A stretch of DNA of 64,000 nucleotides. It comes from Microbacterium arborescens. GTDB lineage: Bacteria; Actinomycetota; Actinomycetes; Actinomycetales; Microbacteriaceae. The notes beneath the pieces are model-generated. The model did not search any database and had not been told where the DNA came from. It worked only from the letters and a program-made list of their open reading frames with translations. Shown in pieces: positions 20,184 to 29,462 of this stretch (positions are counted from its first letter, which is position 1; each line of letters opens with the position of its first letter). Where the stretch lies: positions 960,953-1,024,952 of the forward strand of contig QNUV01000041.1 of assembly GCA_003339645.1 (NCBI GenBank), in the 5' to 3' direction. Both the position numbers and the translations under genes were made by a program.

Positions 20184-21539
20184 TTAGCTGAGTTCGCCCG
20201 CCTCGAGAAGATCGGTCACGAGCGCAGCGATCGCCGAACGCTCCGACCGCATGAGCGTCACGTGCCCGAACAGGTCGTGTCCCTTGAGCGTCTCGATGAC
20301 TGAGGCGATGCCGTCGTGGCGTCCCACCCGCAGGTTGTCGCGCTGCCCGACATCGTGGGTGAGCACGACACGCGAGTTCTGACCGATGCGGCTCAGCACC
20401 GTCAGCAGCACGTTGCGCTCGAGCGACTGGGCCTCGTCGACGATGACAAACGCGTCATGGAGCGAGCGACCCCGGATGTGGGTGAGCGGCAGCACCTCGA
20501 GCAGCCCGCGCGCGATGATCTCCTCGACGACGTTCGCGGAGACGACCGACCCGAGCGTGTCGAAGATGGCCTGGCCCCAGGGATTCATCTTCTCCTGGGC
20601 GTCGCCGGGAAGATACCCGAGCTCCTGCCCGCCCACGGCGAAGAGGGGGCGGAACACGATGATCTTGCGCTGCTGCTGCCGCTCGAGCACCGATTCCAGG
20701 GCCGCGCACAGCGCGAGGGCGGACTTGCCGGTCCCGGCTCGGCCGCCGAGCGAGACGATGCCGACCTCGGGGTCGAGCAGGAGGTCTATCGCGATCCGCT
20801 GCTCGGCCGAACGTCCGTGCAGCCCGAAGACGTCGCGGTCGCCTCGTACGAGGCGGAACGAGCCCGGGCCCGTCACCCGCCCGAGCGCGGAGCCGCGCTC
20901 GGAGTGGATCACGAGTCCGGTGTTCACGGGCACCCCGCGCACCTCGTCGCTCGTGGCGACCTCGCTCTCGTAGAGGTCGCTCATCTCGTCACCGGAGAGA
21001 TCGATGCCGGCGATCCCGGTCCATCCGGAGTCCACGGCCTGCTCGGCGAGGTACTCCTCGGCGCTGATGCCGAGCGAGGCCGCCTTGACGCGCATGGGCA
21101 GGTCCTTCGACACCACCGTGACGGGCTGACCCTCCTGAGCGAGGTGCATGGCGACGGCGAGGATGCGGGTGTCGCTGTCGCCCAGCCGCATCCCCGCCGG
21201 AAGCACAGAGGGGTCGGTGTTCGTCAGCTCGACGCGCAATGTGCCGCCTTCACCGACCGGCACCGGGAAGTCGAGACGGCCGTGCTCGACCCGCAGGTCG
21301 TCGAGGTGACGCAGCGCCTGGCGCGCGAAGTACCCGATCTCGGGATCGTGCCGCTTTCCCTCGAGTTCGGTGACGACCACGACGGGGACGACCACCGAAT
21401 GCTCGGCGAAGCGGAACAACGCTCGCGGATCGCTCAGCAGGACCGACGTGTCCAGCACGTAGGTGCGCAGCTCCTGGTCGAGCTCCTCACCTCCGCCGTG
21501 GATGACGCGACGCTGCTGCTCTGTTGCTCGTGCGGCCAC
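20184..21539 (-). CDS. PhoH-like protein with N-terminal PIN domain (451 aa)
   Basis: PIN-PhoH (PhoH2) protein, an RNA helicase/ribonuclease fusion. The PIN domain (about 25-150) starts with [12 protein letters not shown] and has conserved acids in VVTELEGKR and [11 protein letters not shown]. The PhoH ATPase domain (about 245-440) has Walker [13 protein letters not shown], Walker [11 protein letters not shown], and a following [11 protein letters not shown]. Length is typical for the fusion. The GTG at 21539 is used; GGGGAG lies 9 nt upstream. It forms a separate transcription unit. Confidence 0.92.
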   Translation of the reverse strand: MAARATEQQRRVIHGGGEELDQELRTYVLDTSVLLSDPRALFRFAEHSVVVPVVVVTELEGKRHDPEIGYFARQALRHLDDLRVEHGRLDFPVPVGEGGTLRVELTNTDPSVLPAGMRLGDSDTRILAVAMHLAQEGQPVTVVSKDLPMRVKAASLGISAEEYLAEQAVDSGWTGIAGIDLSGDEMSDLYESEVATSDEVRGVPVNTGLVIHSERGSALGRVTGPGSFRLVRGDRDVFGLHGRSAEQRIAIDLLLDPEVGIVSLGGRAGTGKSALALCAALESVLERQQQRKIIVFRPLFAVGGQELGYLPGDAQEKMNPWGQAIFDTLGSVVSANVVEEIIARGLLEVLPLTHIRGRSLHDAFVIVDEAQSLERNVLLTVLSRIGQNSRVVLTHDVGQRDNLRVGRHDGIASVIETLKGHDLFGHVTLMRSERSAIAALVTDLLEAGELS

Positions 21540-21731
21540 AACCCACTCCCCGCCTCGGGTGTCTCACCCGATTCACACGAGTCGACCAGGGGTCACGAGT
21601 CGTGAGAAGGCCGACTCGAACGGGCGCCGTGCCCGTTGCGACGACAGTACGGCGGCCGACCGGCACGCCGCCAGCGCGACACGCCCGCGGAGGTTTCGCG
21701 ACCGTGAACACTGCGTTGCGGACGGGATGCG

Positions 21732-22508
21732 TCAGCCGCCGAAGCGGCGGTCGCGCGTCGCGAAGTCGCGGATTGCGCGCAGGAAGTCCACTTCGCGAAG
21801 GTCCGGACCGAGCGCCTCGACGAAGTAGAACTCGCTGTGGGCCGATTGCCACAGCAGGAAGTCGCTCAGGCGTTGTTCACCCGATGTGCGGATGACGAGA
21901 TCGGGGTCGGCCTGCCCACCGGTGTAGAGGTGCTCGCCGATCTGCTCGGGCGTCAGACTCTCCGCGAGCTCCTCCATCGATCCGCCGCGCTCGTGGTGGC
22001 TCGTGATGATGCTGCGCACGGCGTCGACGATCTCGCCCCGCCCGCCGTATCCCACCGCCAGGTTGACGTGCAGACCGGTATTGTCCCGGGTGCGGTCCTC
22101 GGCCTTGGCGAGAACGCGGGCGAGGTCCTCGGGCAGCTGCGCCGCACGGCCCACGTGCTGCACGCGCCAGCCCGGCTCGCTCGAGAGCGTCTCGGCCAGC
22201 TCGGCGATGATCTCCAGCAGGTCGGCGAGTTCACGCGAGTCGCGCTTGGCGAGGTTGTCGTGGGAGAGCAGGTAGAGCGACACGACGCGGATGCCGAGCT
22301 CGTCGCACCACCGCAGGAACTCGTACATCTTCGCCGCCCCGGCGCGGTGCCCCTCCGCAGGAGTCGGGTAGCCCGCCTGGCGCGCCCACCGGCGATTGCC
22401 GTCGATCATCATGGCGACGTGATGCGGAACGGTCTCCGGCGTCAGGTGCCGGCGCAGCCGGGACGCATACAGGCGATAGAGGGGTCCTCGTCCGCGGTTC
22501 GCAGCCAC
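21732..22508 (-). CDS. uppS: Short-chain Z-isoprenyl diphosphate synthase, UppS family (258 aa)
   Basis: cis-Prenyltransferase. The catalytic aspartate lies in MMIDGNRRWAR, with SLYLLSHDNLAKR and the diphosphate-binding LVIRTSGEQRLSDFLLWQ. The N-terminus PLYRLYASRLRRHL and the neighbouring TrhA gene match the arrangement of the M. tuberculosis short-chain enzyme (Z,E-farnesyl diphosphate synthase, Rv1086) rather than the long-chain decaprenyl enzyme. That product assignment is inference. The GTG at 22508 has GGGGA immediately beside it, so the start is not certain. It is divergent from trhA. Confidence 0.9.
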   Translation of the reverse strand: MAANRGRGPLYRLYASRLRRHLTPETVPHHVAMMIDGNRRWARQAGYPTPAEGHRAGAAKMYEFLRWCDELGIRVVSLYLLSHDNLAKRDSRELADLLEIIAELAETLSSEPGWRVQHVGRAAQLPEDLARVLAKAEDRTRDNTGLHVNLAVGYGGRGEIVDAVRSIITSHHERGGSMEELAESLTPEQIGEHLYTGGQADPDLVIRTSGEQRLSDFLLWQSAHSEFYFVEALGPDLREVDFLRAIRDFATRDRRFGG

Positions 22509-22571
22509 TCCCCTACGTTACTCCCCGCCCTCATGTGAACGCTGGCATATGGCGGCGCGTACTCTCGTAAT

Positions 22572-23297
22572 GTGACCCGACCCGCACCCGATGAGGGCGT
22601 CGAGATGCCCCAGCTCCCCCTGTTGGACGCCGCTGCTGCGAGCGCTCAGATCGAGCTGCGCCCGTCGTGGCGGGGCTGGATCCACGCCGGAACCTTCCCC
22701 GTGGCGATCGCCGCCGGCATCGTTCTGATCGTCCTCGCACAGGGCGCGCCGGCCAAGTGGGCGAGCGCCGTGTTCATGACCACCTCGCTGCTTCTGTTCG
22801 GCAACTCGGCGCTCTATCACCGCTTCGACTGGAAACCGCGCACCAAGGCGATCCTCAAGCGGATCGACCACGCGAACATCCTGCTTCTGATCGCCGGAAC
22901 CTACACGCCGTTGGCGGTGCTGGCGCTTCCCACCGAGCAGACCGTGCTGCTGCTGTCACTGGTGTGGGGAGGCGCGATCGCGGGGATATTCTTCCGCGTG
23001 TTCTGGATACACGCGCCGCGCTGGCTCTACGTCGCGCTGTACCTCGCACTGGGCTGGGCCGCCGTGATGTACATCGTGCCGCTGTTCCAGGCCAACGCCG
23101 CCATGATGATCCTCGTGATCGTCGGCGGTCTGCTCTACAGCGGCGGCGCCGTGGTCTACGCGCTGAAGAAGCCGAACCCCTGGCCGGGACACTTCGGATT
23201 CCACGAGATCTTCCACGTGTGCACGGTCCTGGCGTTCCTCTGCCACTGGACGGCGTGCCTGCTCATCGCGCTCCAGCCCGCATACCACGCGGGTTGA
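22572..23297 (+). CDS. trhA: Hemolysin III / TrhA family membrane protein (241 aa)
   Basis: Seven-helix PAQR-related membrane protein, linked in other bacteria to membrane lipid balance. Conserved polar residues are seen in LFGNSALYHRFDW, RIDHANILLLIAGTYTPL and GHFGFHEIFHVCTVLAFLCHW; these His/Asp/Ser residues form a metal site in the superfamily. The listed GTG 22572 has no ribosome site; ATG 22605 (MPQLPLLD) has GAGGG at proper spacing and may be the true start. A TAATGT -10-like element at 22568 would support the later start. The neighbouring gene is divergent uppS. Confidence 0.88.
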   Translation: MTRPAPDEGVEMPQLPLLDAAAASAQIELRPSWRGWIHAGTFPVAIAAGIVLIVLAQGAPAKWASAVFMTTSLLLFGNSALYHRFDWKPRTKAILKRIDHANILLLIAGTYTPLAVLALPTEQTVLLLSLVWGGAIAGIFFRVFWIHAPRWLYVALYLALGWAAVMYIVPLFQANAAMMILVIVGGLLYSGGAVVYALKKPNPWPGHFGFHEIFHVCTVLAFLCHWTACLLIALQPAYHAG

Positions 23298-23312
23298 GGC
23301 CGGCGCCCGGGG

Positions 23313-23558
23313 TCAGCGGGTATCGGCGTCCTGCTCGCCGCGAGCGGCGGCATCCTCCTCGTCGAGCTGCTCGCGCACCTCGGCGCGGTACCGGCCGCGC
23401 CGGACCCGTCGCAGCATGTCGAGCAGCAGGAGCACCACCGCGATCGTCAGGATCACGATCGCTCCGAAGCCCCACGGACCGGGGGTGACCGACGTGGGGT
23501 CGACCGTGATCTCGGGGATCGGAGTCGCCGCCGATGTGAGCCACAGGAGGGAGTTCAT
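23313..23558 (-). CDS. Small single-span membrane protein (81 aa)
   Basis: Unknown function. A short external N-terminus (PIPEITVDPTSVTPGPWGFG) is followed by one helix (AIVILTIAVVLLLLDML, about 33-49) and a basic then acidic cytoplasmic tail (RRVRRGRYRAEVREQLDEED). GAGGAACC precedes the ATG. It resembles the small protein encoded beside mca in mycobacteria (Rv1083). It is convergent with trhA. Confidence 0.75.
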   Translation of the reverse strand: MNSLLWLTSAATPIPEITVDPTSVTPGPWGFGAIVILTIAVVLLLLDMLRRVRRGRYRAEVREQLDEEDAAARGEQDADTR

Positions 23559-23638
23559 GGTTCCTCGATCTGCGCGAGAAGCGCTTAGCCTGGAAACACC
23601 AGCCTAATCCCGTCAGAACCCCCTCGGAGACCGCCACC

Positions 23639-24034
23639 ATGACGACGCAGCTCAAGCTCGACCAGCGCTACGGTCGGACGCGCGAGAAGCGTTCCCGCCG
23701 CATCCTGATCGCCGTCGCGGGCGTCCTCGGCGCGGGCATCCTCGGACTCGTGGCGTGGACGACGGTCAGCGGGGCCATCACCTCCGTCGACACCGACGCC
23801 ACCGGGTTCGAGGTGATCGACGAGCATTCCGTCGTCGTCTCGTTCCAAGTCAGCGGCGCGCGCGACAAGCCGCTCGCCTGTGCGCTCGAGGCGCAGGACA
23901 CCGAGCACGGCGTGGTCGGCTGGCGCGTCGTGGAATACCCCGCGGCGGACGGCGTCTCGCGAGCTTTCACCGAGACCATCCCCACCGTCGCCCTCGCGAC
24001 GAATGGTTTGGTGACCTCCTGCTGGATCCCGTAG
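23639..24034 (+). CDS. DUF4307 single-span membrane protein (131 aa)
   Basis: Conserved actinobacterial protein of unknown function that usually neighbours greA. A basic head (YGRTREKRSRR) precedes one transmembrane helix (ILIAVAGVLGAGILGLVAW, about 22-40). The external domain contains FEVIDEHSVVVSFQVSG and a Cys pair (ACALEAQ and SCWIP) that could form a disulfide. GGAGA lies 9 nt before ATG 23639. It is upstream of greA on the same strand, with a hairpin between. Confidence 0.85.
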   Translation: MTTQLKLDQRYGRTREKRSRRILIAVAGVLGAGILGLVAWTTVSGAITSVDTDATGFEVIDEHSVVVSFQVSGARDKPLACALEAQDTEHGVVGWRVVEYPAADGVSRAFTETIPTVALATNGLVTSCWIP

Positions 24035-24051
24035 TCTAGGCATTTCTTGTG

Positions 24052-24074
24052 CGCCCCGGTCGGATGCCGGGGCG
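24052..24074 (+). terminator. Hairpin between the DUF4307 gene and greA
   Basis: CGCCCCGG (24052-24059) pairs with CCGGGGCG (24067-24074) around a 7-nt loop. It is likely a terminator or attenuator limiting read-through from the DUF4307 gene into greA. Confidence 0.55.
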
Positions 24075-24118
24075 TTCGCCATAGGCGGCTGTGCGCCGCG
24101 CCAGTCCAAGGAGATCAC

Positions 24119-24610
24119 ATGTCGAACGACGCTCCCGTCACCTTCCTCACGCAGGACGCCTACGACCGTCTCGTCGCGGAGCTCGAACACCTCTCGACGA
24201 CGGGCCGCGAAGAGATCGCCAAGCGCATCGAGGCAGCTCGCGAGGAAGGCGACCTGAAGGAGAACGGCGGCTACCACGCCGCCAAGGACGAGCAGGGCAA
24301 GCAGGAGGCGCGCATCCGCACGCTCCAGCAGCTGCTCAAGGACGCCACCGTCGGCGAGGCCCCCGAGTCCGACGGCACGGTGCTGTCGGGGACCGTCGTC
24401 ACCGCGCTCGTCGCGGGCGGCGAGGAGGTCTTCCTGCTCGGCAGCCGCGAGATCGCCGCCGGCTCCGAGCTCGACGTCTACAGCGAGGCCTCACCGCTCG
24501 GCGAGGCGATCCTCGGCCTCAAGGAGGGCGACAAGACCTCCTACACCGCGCCCAACGGACGCGAGATCTCCGTCGAGATCGTCAAGGTCGAGACCTACTC
24601 GGGTCAGTGA
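24119..24610 (+). CDS. greA: Transcription elongation factor GreA (163 aa)
   Basis: Rescues backtracked RNA polymerase by stimulating transcript cleavage in the secondary channel. The coiled-coil tip carries the essential acids in GDLKENGGYHAAKDEQ. The C-terminal FKBP-like domain contains YSEASPLGEAILGLKEGD. AAGGAGATCAC precedes ATG 24119. Length is typical for actinobacteria. Confidence 0.96.
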   Translation: MSNDAPVTFLTQDAYDRLVAELEHLSTTGREEIAKRIEAAREEGDLKENGGYHAAKDEQGKQEARIRTLQQLLKDATVGEAPESDGTVLSGTVVTALVAGGEEVFLLGSREIAAGSELDVYSEASPLGEAILGLKEGDKTSYTAPNGREISVEIVKVETYSGQ

Positions 24611-24635
24611 CCTCTCGGCTTCGCGCCGTCGTTCG

Positions 24636-25858
<1,223 letters not shown>

Positions 25859-25862
<4 letters not shown>

Positions 25863-27040
25863 GCGTTCTTCCTCCGGTCTCGGGGCACAGTGCTCCAGAT
25901 CATCTCATCGGGTCGCGGCGCGACCCCGGTCTCCCACGATCGTCGCGATATGTAGAGCACGACGACGTTGACGAATGCGGCCAGCGGCACGGCGAACAGC
26001 GCGCCCGGGATGCCCGCGATCATCGCTCCGCCGGCGACGACGATGACGACGGCGAGCGGATGGACCTTCACAGCCGACCCCATCAGCAACGGCTGCAGGA
26101 TGTGCCCCTCGAGCTGCTGCACACCGAGCACGATCACGAGCATCCACAGGGCGATCCAGGGGCCGTTGTAGACGAGCGCGAGGAAGACGGCGAGAGCTCC
26201 CGTGACAACGGCGCCGACGAACGGGATGAACGCTCCGAGGAACACCAGCACCGCGATGGGAGCGGCCAGCGGCACGCCGAGGAACAGCGCGCCCAGGCCG
26301 ATGCCCGTCGCGTCGATCGTCGCGACGAGCAGCTGCGTGCGGGCGTAGGTCACGACCGTGCGCCATCCGGTGCGACCCGCGCCGTCGACCGCGGGCCGCG
26401 CCTGACGCGGGAAGAGGCGGACGACCCAGCGCCAGATGCGACCGCCGTCAGCGAGGATGCACAGCAGGATGAACAGCACCAAGAGCGCGCCGGTGGCCAC
26501 ATGACCCACGGTGGATCCGATCGCGAGGGCGCCCGACCACAGGAGCGAGGCCTGCTGCTCGAGAAAGCCCCAGCCCTGCTTCAACAGGCCGTCGATCTCC
26601 GTCGAGGTGAGATGGAGCGGCCCGTCGATGAGGTACTGGCGGAGCTGACCGACCGCTTCGACCGTGCGCGCCTGCACGGACGCCCACTGCCGGCTGATCT
26701 GCCAGATCGCGAGCCAGAGCAGACCCGAGATCACGGCGATCGTCGCGAGCACGCTCAGCACGATCGCTGCCCAGCGCGGCACACGGTGCTCGAGCATCCA
26801 GAGCATTCCGGGCCACAGGAGGGCGGCGATGAGGATGGCGATGAGCAGCGGGATGACGAGCAGCTTCAACTGGATGATGATCCAGATGGCCACGCCGGCG
26901 GCGGCCGCGACCACGAGCAGCCGCCACGAGTACGCCGTCGCCAGACGCAGGCCGCGAGGAATGCTCGTCGACGTCTCGGTCGCAACGGTCCGGTTGCGCA
27001 GGGCGTCGAGGAACGACCGCCCGACCTTGTCGTCGCTCAT
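25859..27040 (-). CDS. AI-2E family membrane transporter (393 aa)
   Basis: UPF0118/AI-2E family permease with about eight transmembrane helices. N-terminal helices (LLVVAAAAGVAIWIIIQLKLL and following) are separated from the C-terminal bundle by a polar region. The C-terminal block has the family signature PFVGAVVTGALAVFLAL, then LQPLLMGSAVKVHPLAVV. Substrate is unknown: members move AI-2, Na+/H+ or other small molecules. It is the first gene of a two-gene unit with ilvA. Confidence 0.88.
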
Positions 27041-27104
27041 CCCGTCAGTCTAAGACTCCGGGGCGCGCCCGCCCGACCGCCGGGAGCCGTCTCAGAGCGG
27101 GTGC

Positions 27105-27671
27105 TCAGAACTGGACGCGCGGGGGCTCGGCGATCGCCGCCCCGTTCTCGACCTCGAAGAACTCGCGCTCGGTGAATCCGAGGCTGCGGGCGAACAGGTT
27201 GTTGGGGAACACCTTGATCTTCGTGTTCAGCTCGCGCACGCCGCCGTTGTAGAAGCGGCGAGAGGCCTGGATCTTGTCTTCGGTGTCGACGAGCGCCTGC
27301 TGCAGCTGGAGGAAGTTCTGACTGGCCTGCAGCTGGGGGTACGCCTCCGCGACCGCGAAGAGCGACTTCAGAGCCTGCTGCACGTGGCCTTCCGCCACGC
27401 CCGCCTCGGCGGGTCCGCTCGCCGACAGGATCTCCGCGCGCGCACGGGTGACGTTCTCGAACACCGCCTTCTCGTGAGCGGCATAGCCACGAACCGTGTC
27501 GATGAGGTTGGGGAGGAGGTCGGCGCGGCGCTTCAACTGCACCGTGATGTCGCTCCACGCCTCGTCGACACGGACGTTCAGCGCCACGAGCGAGTTGTAC
27601 GTCGCCCACAGATAGATGCCGACGATGGCAAACAGCGCGACGACGACGATGACCGGGATCAGCCACTCCAT
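27105..27671 (-). CDS. lemA: LemA family protein (188 aa)
   Basis: Membrane-tethered helical-bundle protein of unclear role. The N-terminal helix (LIPVIVVVALFAIVGIYLW) anchors it. The family core YNSLVALNVRVDEAWSDI, VQLKRRADLLPNLIDTV and YPQLQASQNFLQLQ is intact. LemA proteins often travel with a TPM-domain or peptidase partner; none is adjacent here. Confidence 0.94.
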   Translation of the reverse strand: MEWLIPVIVVVALFAIVGIYLWATYNSLVALNVRVDEAWSDITVQLKRRADLLPNLIDTVRGYAAHEKAVFENVTRARAEILSASGPAEAGVAEGHVQQALKSLFAVAEAYPQLQASQNFLQLQQALVDTEDKIQASRRFYNGGVRELNTKIKVFPNNLFARSLGFTEREFFEVENGAAIAEPPRVQF

Positions 27672-27749
27672 TGCATGTCCCCTCTCTCTGCGACCAGTCT
27701 AACCAGCGCGCCTCGGGCCGAATCCGCCGCGCGGCGGAACTCGCAGGTC

Positions 27750-28229
27750 TTACCCACCGGGGGCGAGTCGGGAGAGCAGCTCGGCGAGCTGCGCCTGCTC
27801 GCCGTCCGAGAGCGGCGCGAGCACCGCACGCTCGGTCTCCAGATGGTCCGGGAGCACGCGTTCGACGACGGCGCGACCGTGCGCGGTCAGCCGGACGATC
27901 TTGCCACGGCCGTCCGCGGGGTCGGGATGGCGGCTGACGTAGCCGAGGCCCTCGAGTCGGTTCAGCCGCTGTGCGACAGCACTGGAGGTGATCATGGCAT
28001 CCGCGGCGAGTGCGGCCGGCGTCAGCTCATAGGGCGCCCCCTGCCGGATCAGGGTCGCGAGGACGTCGAAGGTCGCGGCGTCGATGCCGTGGCTCACGAA
28101 GGTCGCGGCGAGCCGCGCGTCGACGGATGCGGCGGCCCGCCCGAGTCGCCCGATGACGGCCATCGGGCTCACGTCGAGGCCGGGCTTCTCGCGCGCCCAT
28201 TGTTCGAGGATCCGATCCACATGGTCCAT
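27750..28229 (-). CDS. MarR family transcriptional regulator (159 aa)
   Basis: Dimeric winged-helix regulator. The recognition region is LTPAALAADAMITSSAVAQRLNRLEGLGYVSR (about 68-100), followed by the wing DPADGRGKIVRLTAHG. Divergent from an EamA transporter; two palindromic sites lie in the 41-bp gap and over the transporter start, so it very likely represses that transporter. The ligand is unknown. ATG 28229 opens MDHVDRILEQWAREKPGL, which fits family length. Confidence 0.9.
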   Translation of the reverse strand: MDHVDRILEQWAREKPGLDVSPMAVIGRLGRAAASVDARLAATFVSHGIDAATFDVLATLIRQGAPYELTPAALAADAMITSSAVAQRLNRLEGLGYVSRHPDPADGRGKIVRLTAHGRAVVERVLPDHLETERAVLAPLSDGEQAQLAELLSRLAPGG

Positions 28230-28244
28230 CCCGCGATCCTAGTC

Positions 28245-28280
28245 GCTAAGCGCTTCGCTATAGTGGCTAAGTGCTTAGCC
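28245..28280. promoter_or_regulatory. Tandem MarR-type operators over the EamA promoter and start
   Basis: Site 1: GCTAAG-CG-CTTCGC at 28245-28258 (one mismatch). Site 2: GGCTAAG-TG-CTTAGCC at 28265-28280 (perfect). Their centres are 21 bp apart, two helical turns. A good -10 TATAGT (28259-28264) lies between them, and the transporter GTG (28271) is inside site 2. Bound dimers would block the promoter directly. Confidence 0.7.
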
Positions 28281-29179
28281 ATCGAGTCGCTCTCGTCGCC
28301 CTGACCGCCATCGCCCCCGTCGTCTGGGGAACCACATACCTCACCACGACGACGTTCCTCCCGCCGGGGCATCCCCTGCTGATCGCGACGGTGCGCGCCC
28401 TGCCGGCGGGACTGATCCTGCTCCTCGCCGCCCGGCGGCTGCCCACCGGATCGTGGTGGTGGCGTTCCTGGGTTCTCGGCGCCCTGAACTTCACCGCGTT
28501 CTTCGGGTGTCTCTTCGTCGCCGCCGACCGGCTTCCCGGAGGTGTCGCCGCCGTCGTCGGCGGCATCCAGCCGCTCCTCGTGGCGGTGCTCGGGTGGCGG
28601 ATGCTGTCGGAGCGCCTCACCGTCGTCACGGTCGTCGCAGGCGCCGCCGGGGTCGTCGGCGTCGGGCTCATCGTCGCGCCGGGCGGCGCCGACCTCGACC
28701 CGGTCGGCATTGCGGCGGCGCTGGGCGGGGCCGTCTCGATGGCCGTCGGGACGGTGCTGACCAAGCGCTGGGGCTCCGCTCAGCCGCCCCTCGCGATGAC
28801 GGCGTGGCAGCTGGTGACCGGCGGGCTCATGCTCGCGATGCTCACGTTTCTCGTCGAGCCGCTCCCGGACGCGCTCCCCTCGGTGAGCGAGCTGGGCGCC
28901 TACGCATACCTCACGCTCATCGGCACCGCCCTCGCCTACGTGCTGTGGTTCCGGGGCGTGCGATCGCTGCCGACGCGCCTGCCCGCCTTCGTCGGACTGC
29001 TGAGCCCCGTCGTGGCCGTGCTGCTCGGGCTGATCGTCGCGGGAGAGACCCTGAGCGCGCTGCAAGCCATCGGCTTGGTGGCGGTGCTCGCATCGGTCAC
29101 CGCTGCTGTGGCGCAGCCGCGCCCGAAAGCGACACCCGTACCCCCGGTGGGACTCGAACCCACACTGAAGCGATTTTAA
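28271..29179 (+). CDS. EamA/DMT family exporter (302 aa)
   Basis: Ten-helix drug/metabolite transporter with two EamA repeats (about residues 8-135 and 148-285), beginning VALVALTAIAPVVWGTTYL. The GTG at 28271 has no ribosome site but sits 7 nt after a TATAGT -10, so the mRNA is probably leaderless. The last dozen codons (PPVGLEPTLKRF) are the antisense of a tRNA gene, and the TAA stop is the complement of bases in its anticodon loop. Partner regulator is the divergent MarR gene. Substrate is unknown. Confidence 0.88.
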   Translation: MLSHRVALVALTAIAPVVWGTTYLTTTTFLPPGHPLLIATVRALPAGLILLLAARRLPTGSWWWRSWVLGALNFTAFFGCLFVAADRLPGGVAAVVGGIQPLLVAVLGWRMLSERLTVVTVVAGAAGVVGVGLIVAPGGADLDPVGIAAALGGAVSMAVGTVLTKRWGSAQPPLAMTAWQLVTGGLMLAMLTFLVEPLPDALPSVSELGAYAYLTLIGTALAYVLWFRGVRSLPTRLPAFVGLLSPVVAVLLGLIVAGETLSALQAIGLVAVLASVTAAVAQPRPKATPVPPVGLEPTLKRF

Positions 29180-29211
29180 GTCGCCTGCCTCTGCCATTGG
29201 GCTACGGGGGC
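29139..29211 (-). tRNA. tRNA with UAA anticodon (tRNA-Leu by anticodon), 73 nt, short variable loop
   Basis: Reading the minus strand from 29211, all cloverleaf parts fit standard numbering. The acceptor stem is GCCCCCG with CGGGGGT (first pair G-U) and the discriminator is A. The D arm has GCCC/AGGC with one mismatch. The anticodon stem GGCGA/TCGCT encloses loop CTTAAAA, giving anticodon TAA. The variable loop is only TCAGT (5 nt), and the T arm is GTGGG-TTCGAGT-CCCAC. CCA is not encoded. UAA reads the UUA leucine codon, rare in this genome. Bacterial tRNA-Leu normally has a long variable arm, which is missing here. Confidence 0.9.
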
Positions 29212-29225
29212 CCGCCCCCACGTTA

Positions 29226-29393
29226 CCGGCCCCACACCACCCCCTCACCTGGCAGCTCGCGCCCACTCACAACCCGCGAAGGGGCGCGACCCGCCAACCC
29301 AACCCGCAGCCGGCCCCACACCACCCCCTCACCGGGCAGCACACGCCCACTCACAACCCGCGAAGGGGCGCAACCTGCCAACCCAACCCGCAG
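29226..29393. repeat. Two tandem copies of an 84-bp GC-rich repeat
   Basis: Copies at 29226-29309 and 29310-29393 differ at only a few bases, and a third copy begins (CCGGCCCC at 29394). Each contains ACTCACAACCCGCGAAGGGG and CCAACCCAACCCGCAG. The minus strand is G-rich in runs (GGGTTGGGTTGGCGGG; GGGGGTGGTGTGGGG), compatible with G-quadruplex formation. It fills the gap between the tRNA and the ndh terminator, and no convincing gene is seen within it. Confidence 0.85.
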
Positions 29394-29413
29394 CCGGCCC
29401 CTGAGCAGAAACG

Positions 29414-29450
29414 ATGAGGCCCCCGTCACCGTGCGGTGCGGGGGCCTCAT
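29414..29450. terminator. Terminator, 12-bp stem, downstream of ndh
   Basis: ATGAGGCCCCCG (29414-29425) pairs with CGGGGGCCTCAT (29439-29450) around a 13-nt loop, just after the ndh stop on the minus strand. Confidence 0.8.
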
Positions 29451-29462
29451 GGCAGCTGGGTG

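Noticed and set aside
29226-29401. Possible CRISPR array
   Set aside because: Only two adjacent 84-bp units with no spacers and no cas genes; it is a simple tandem duplication.
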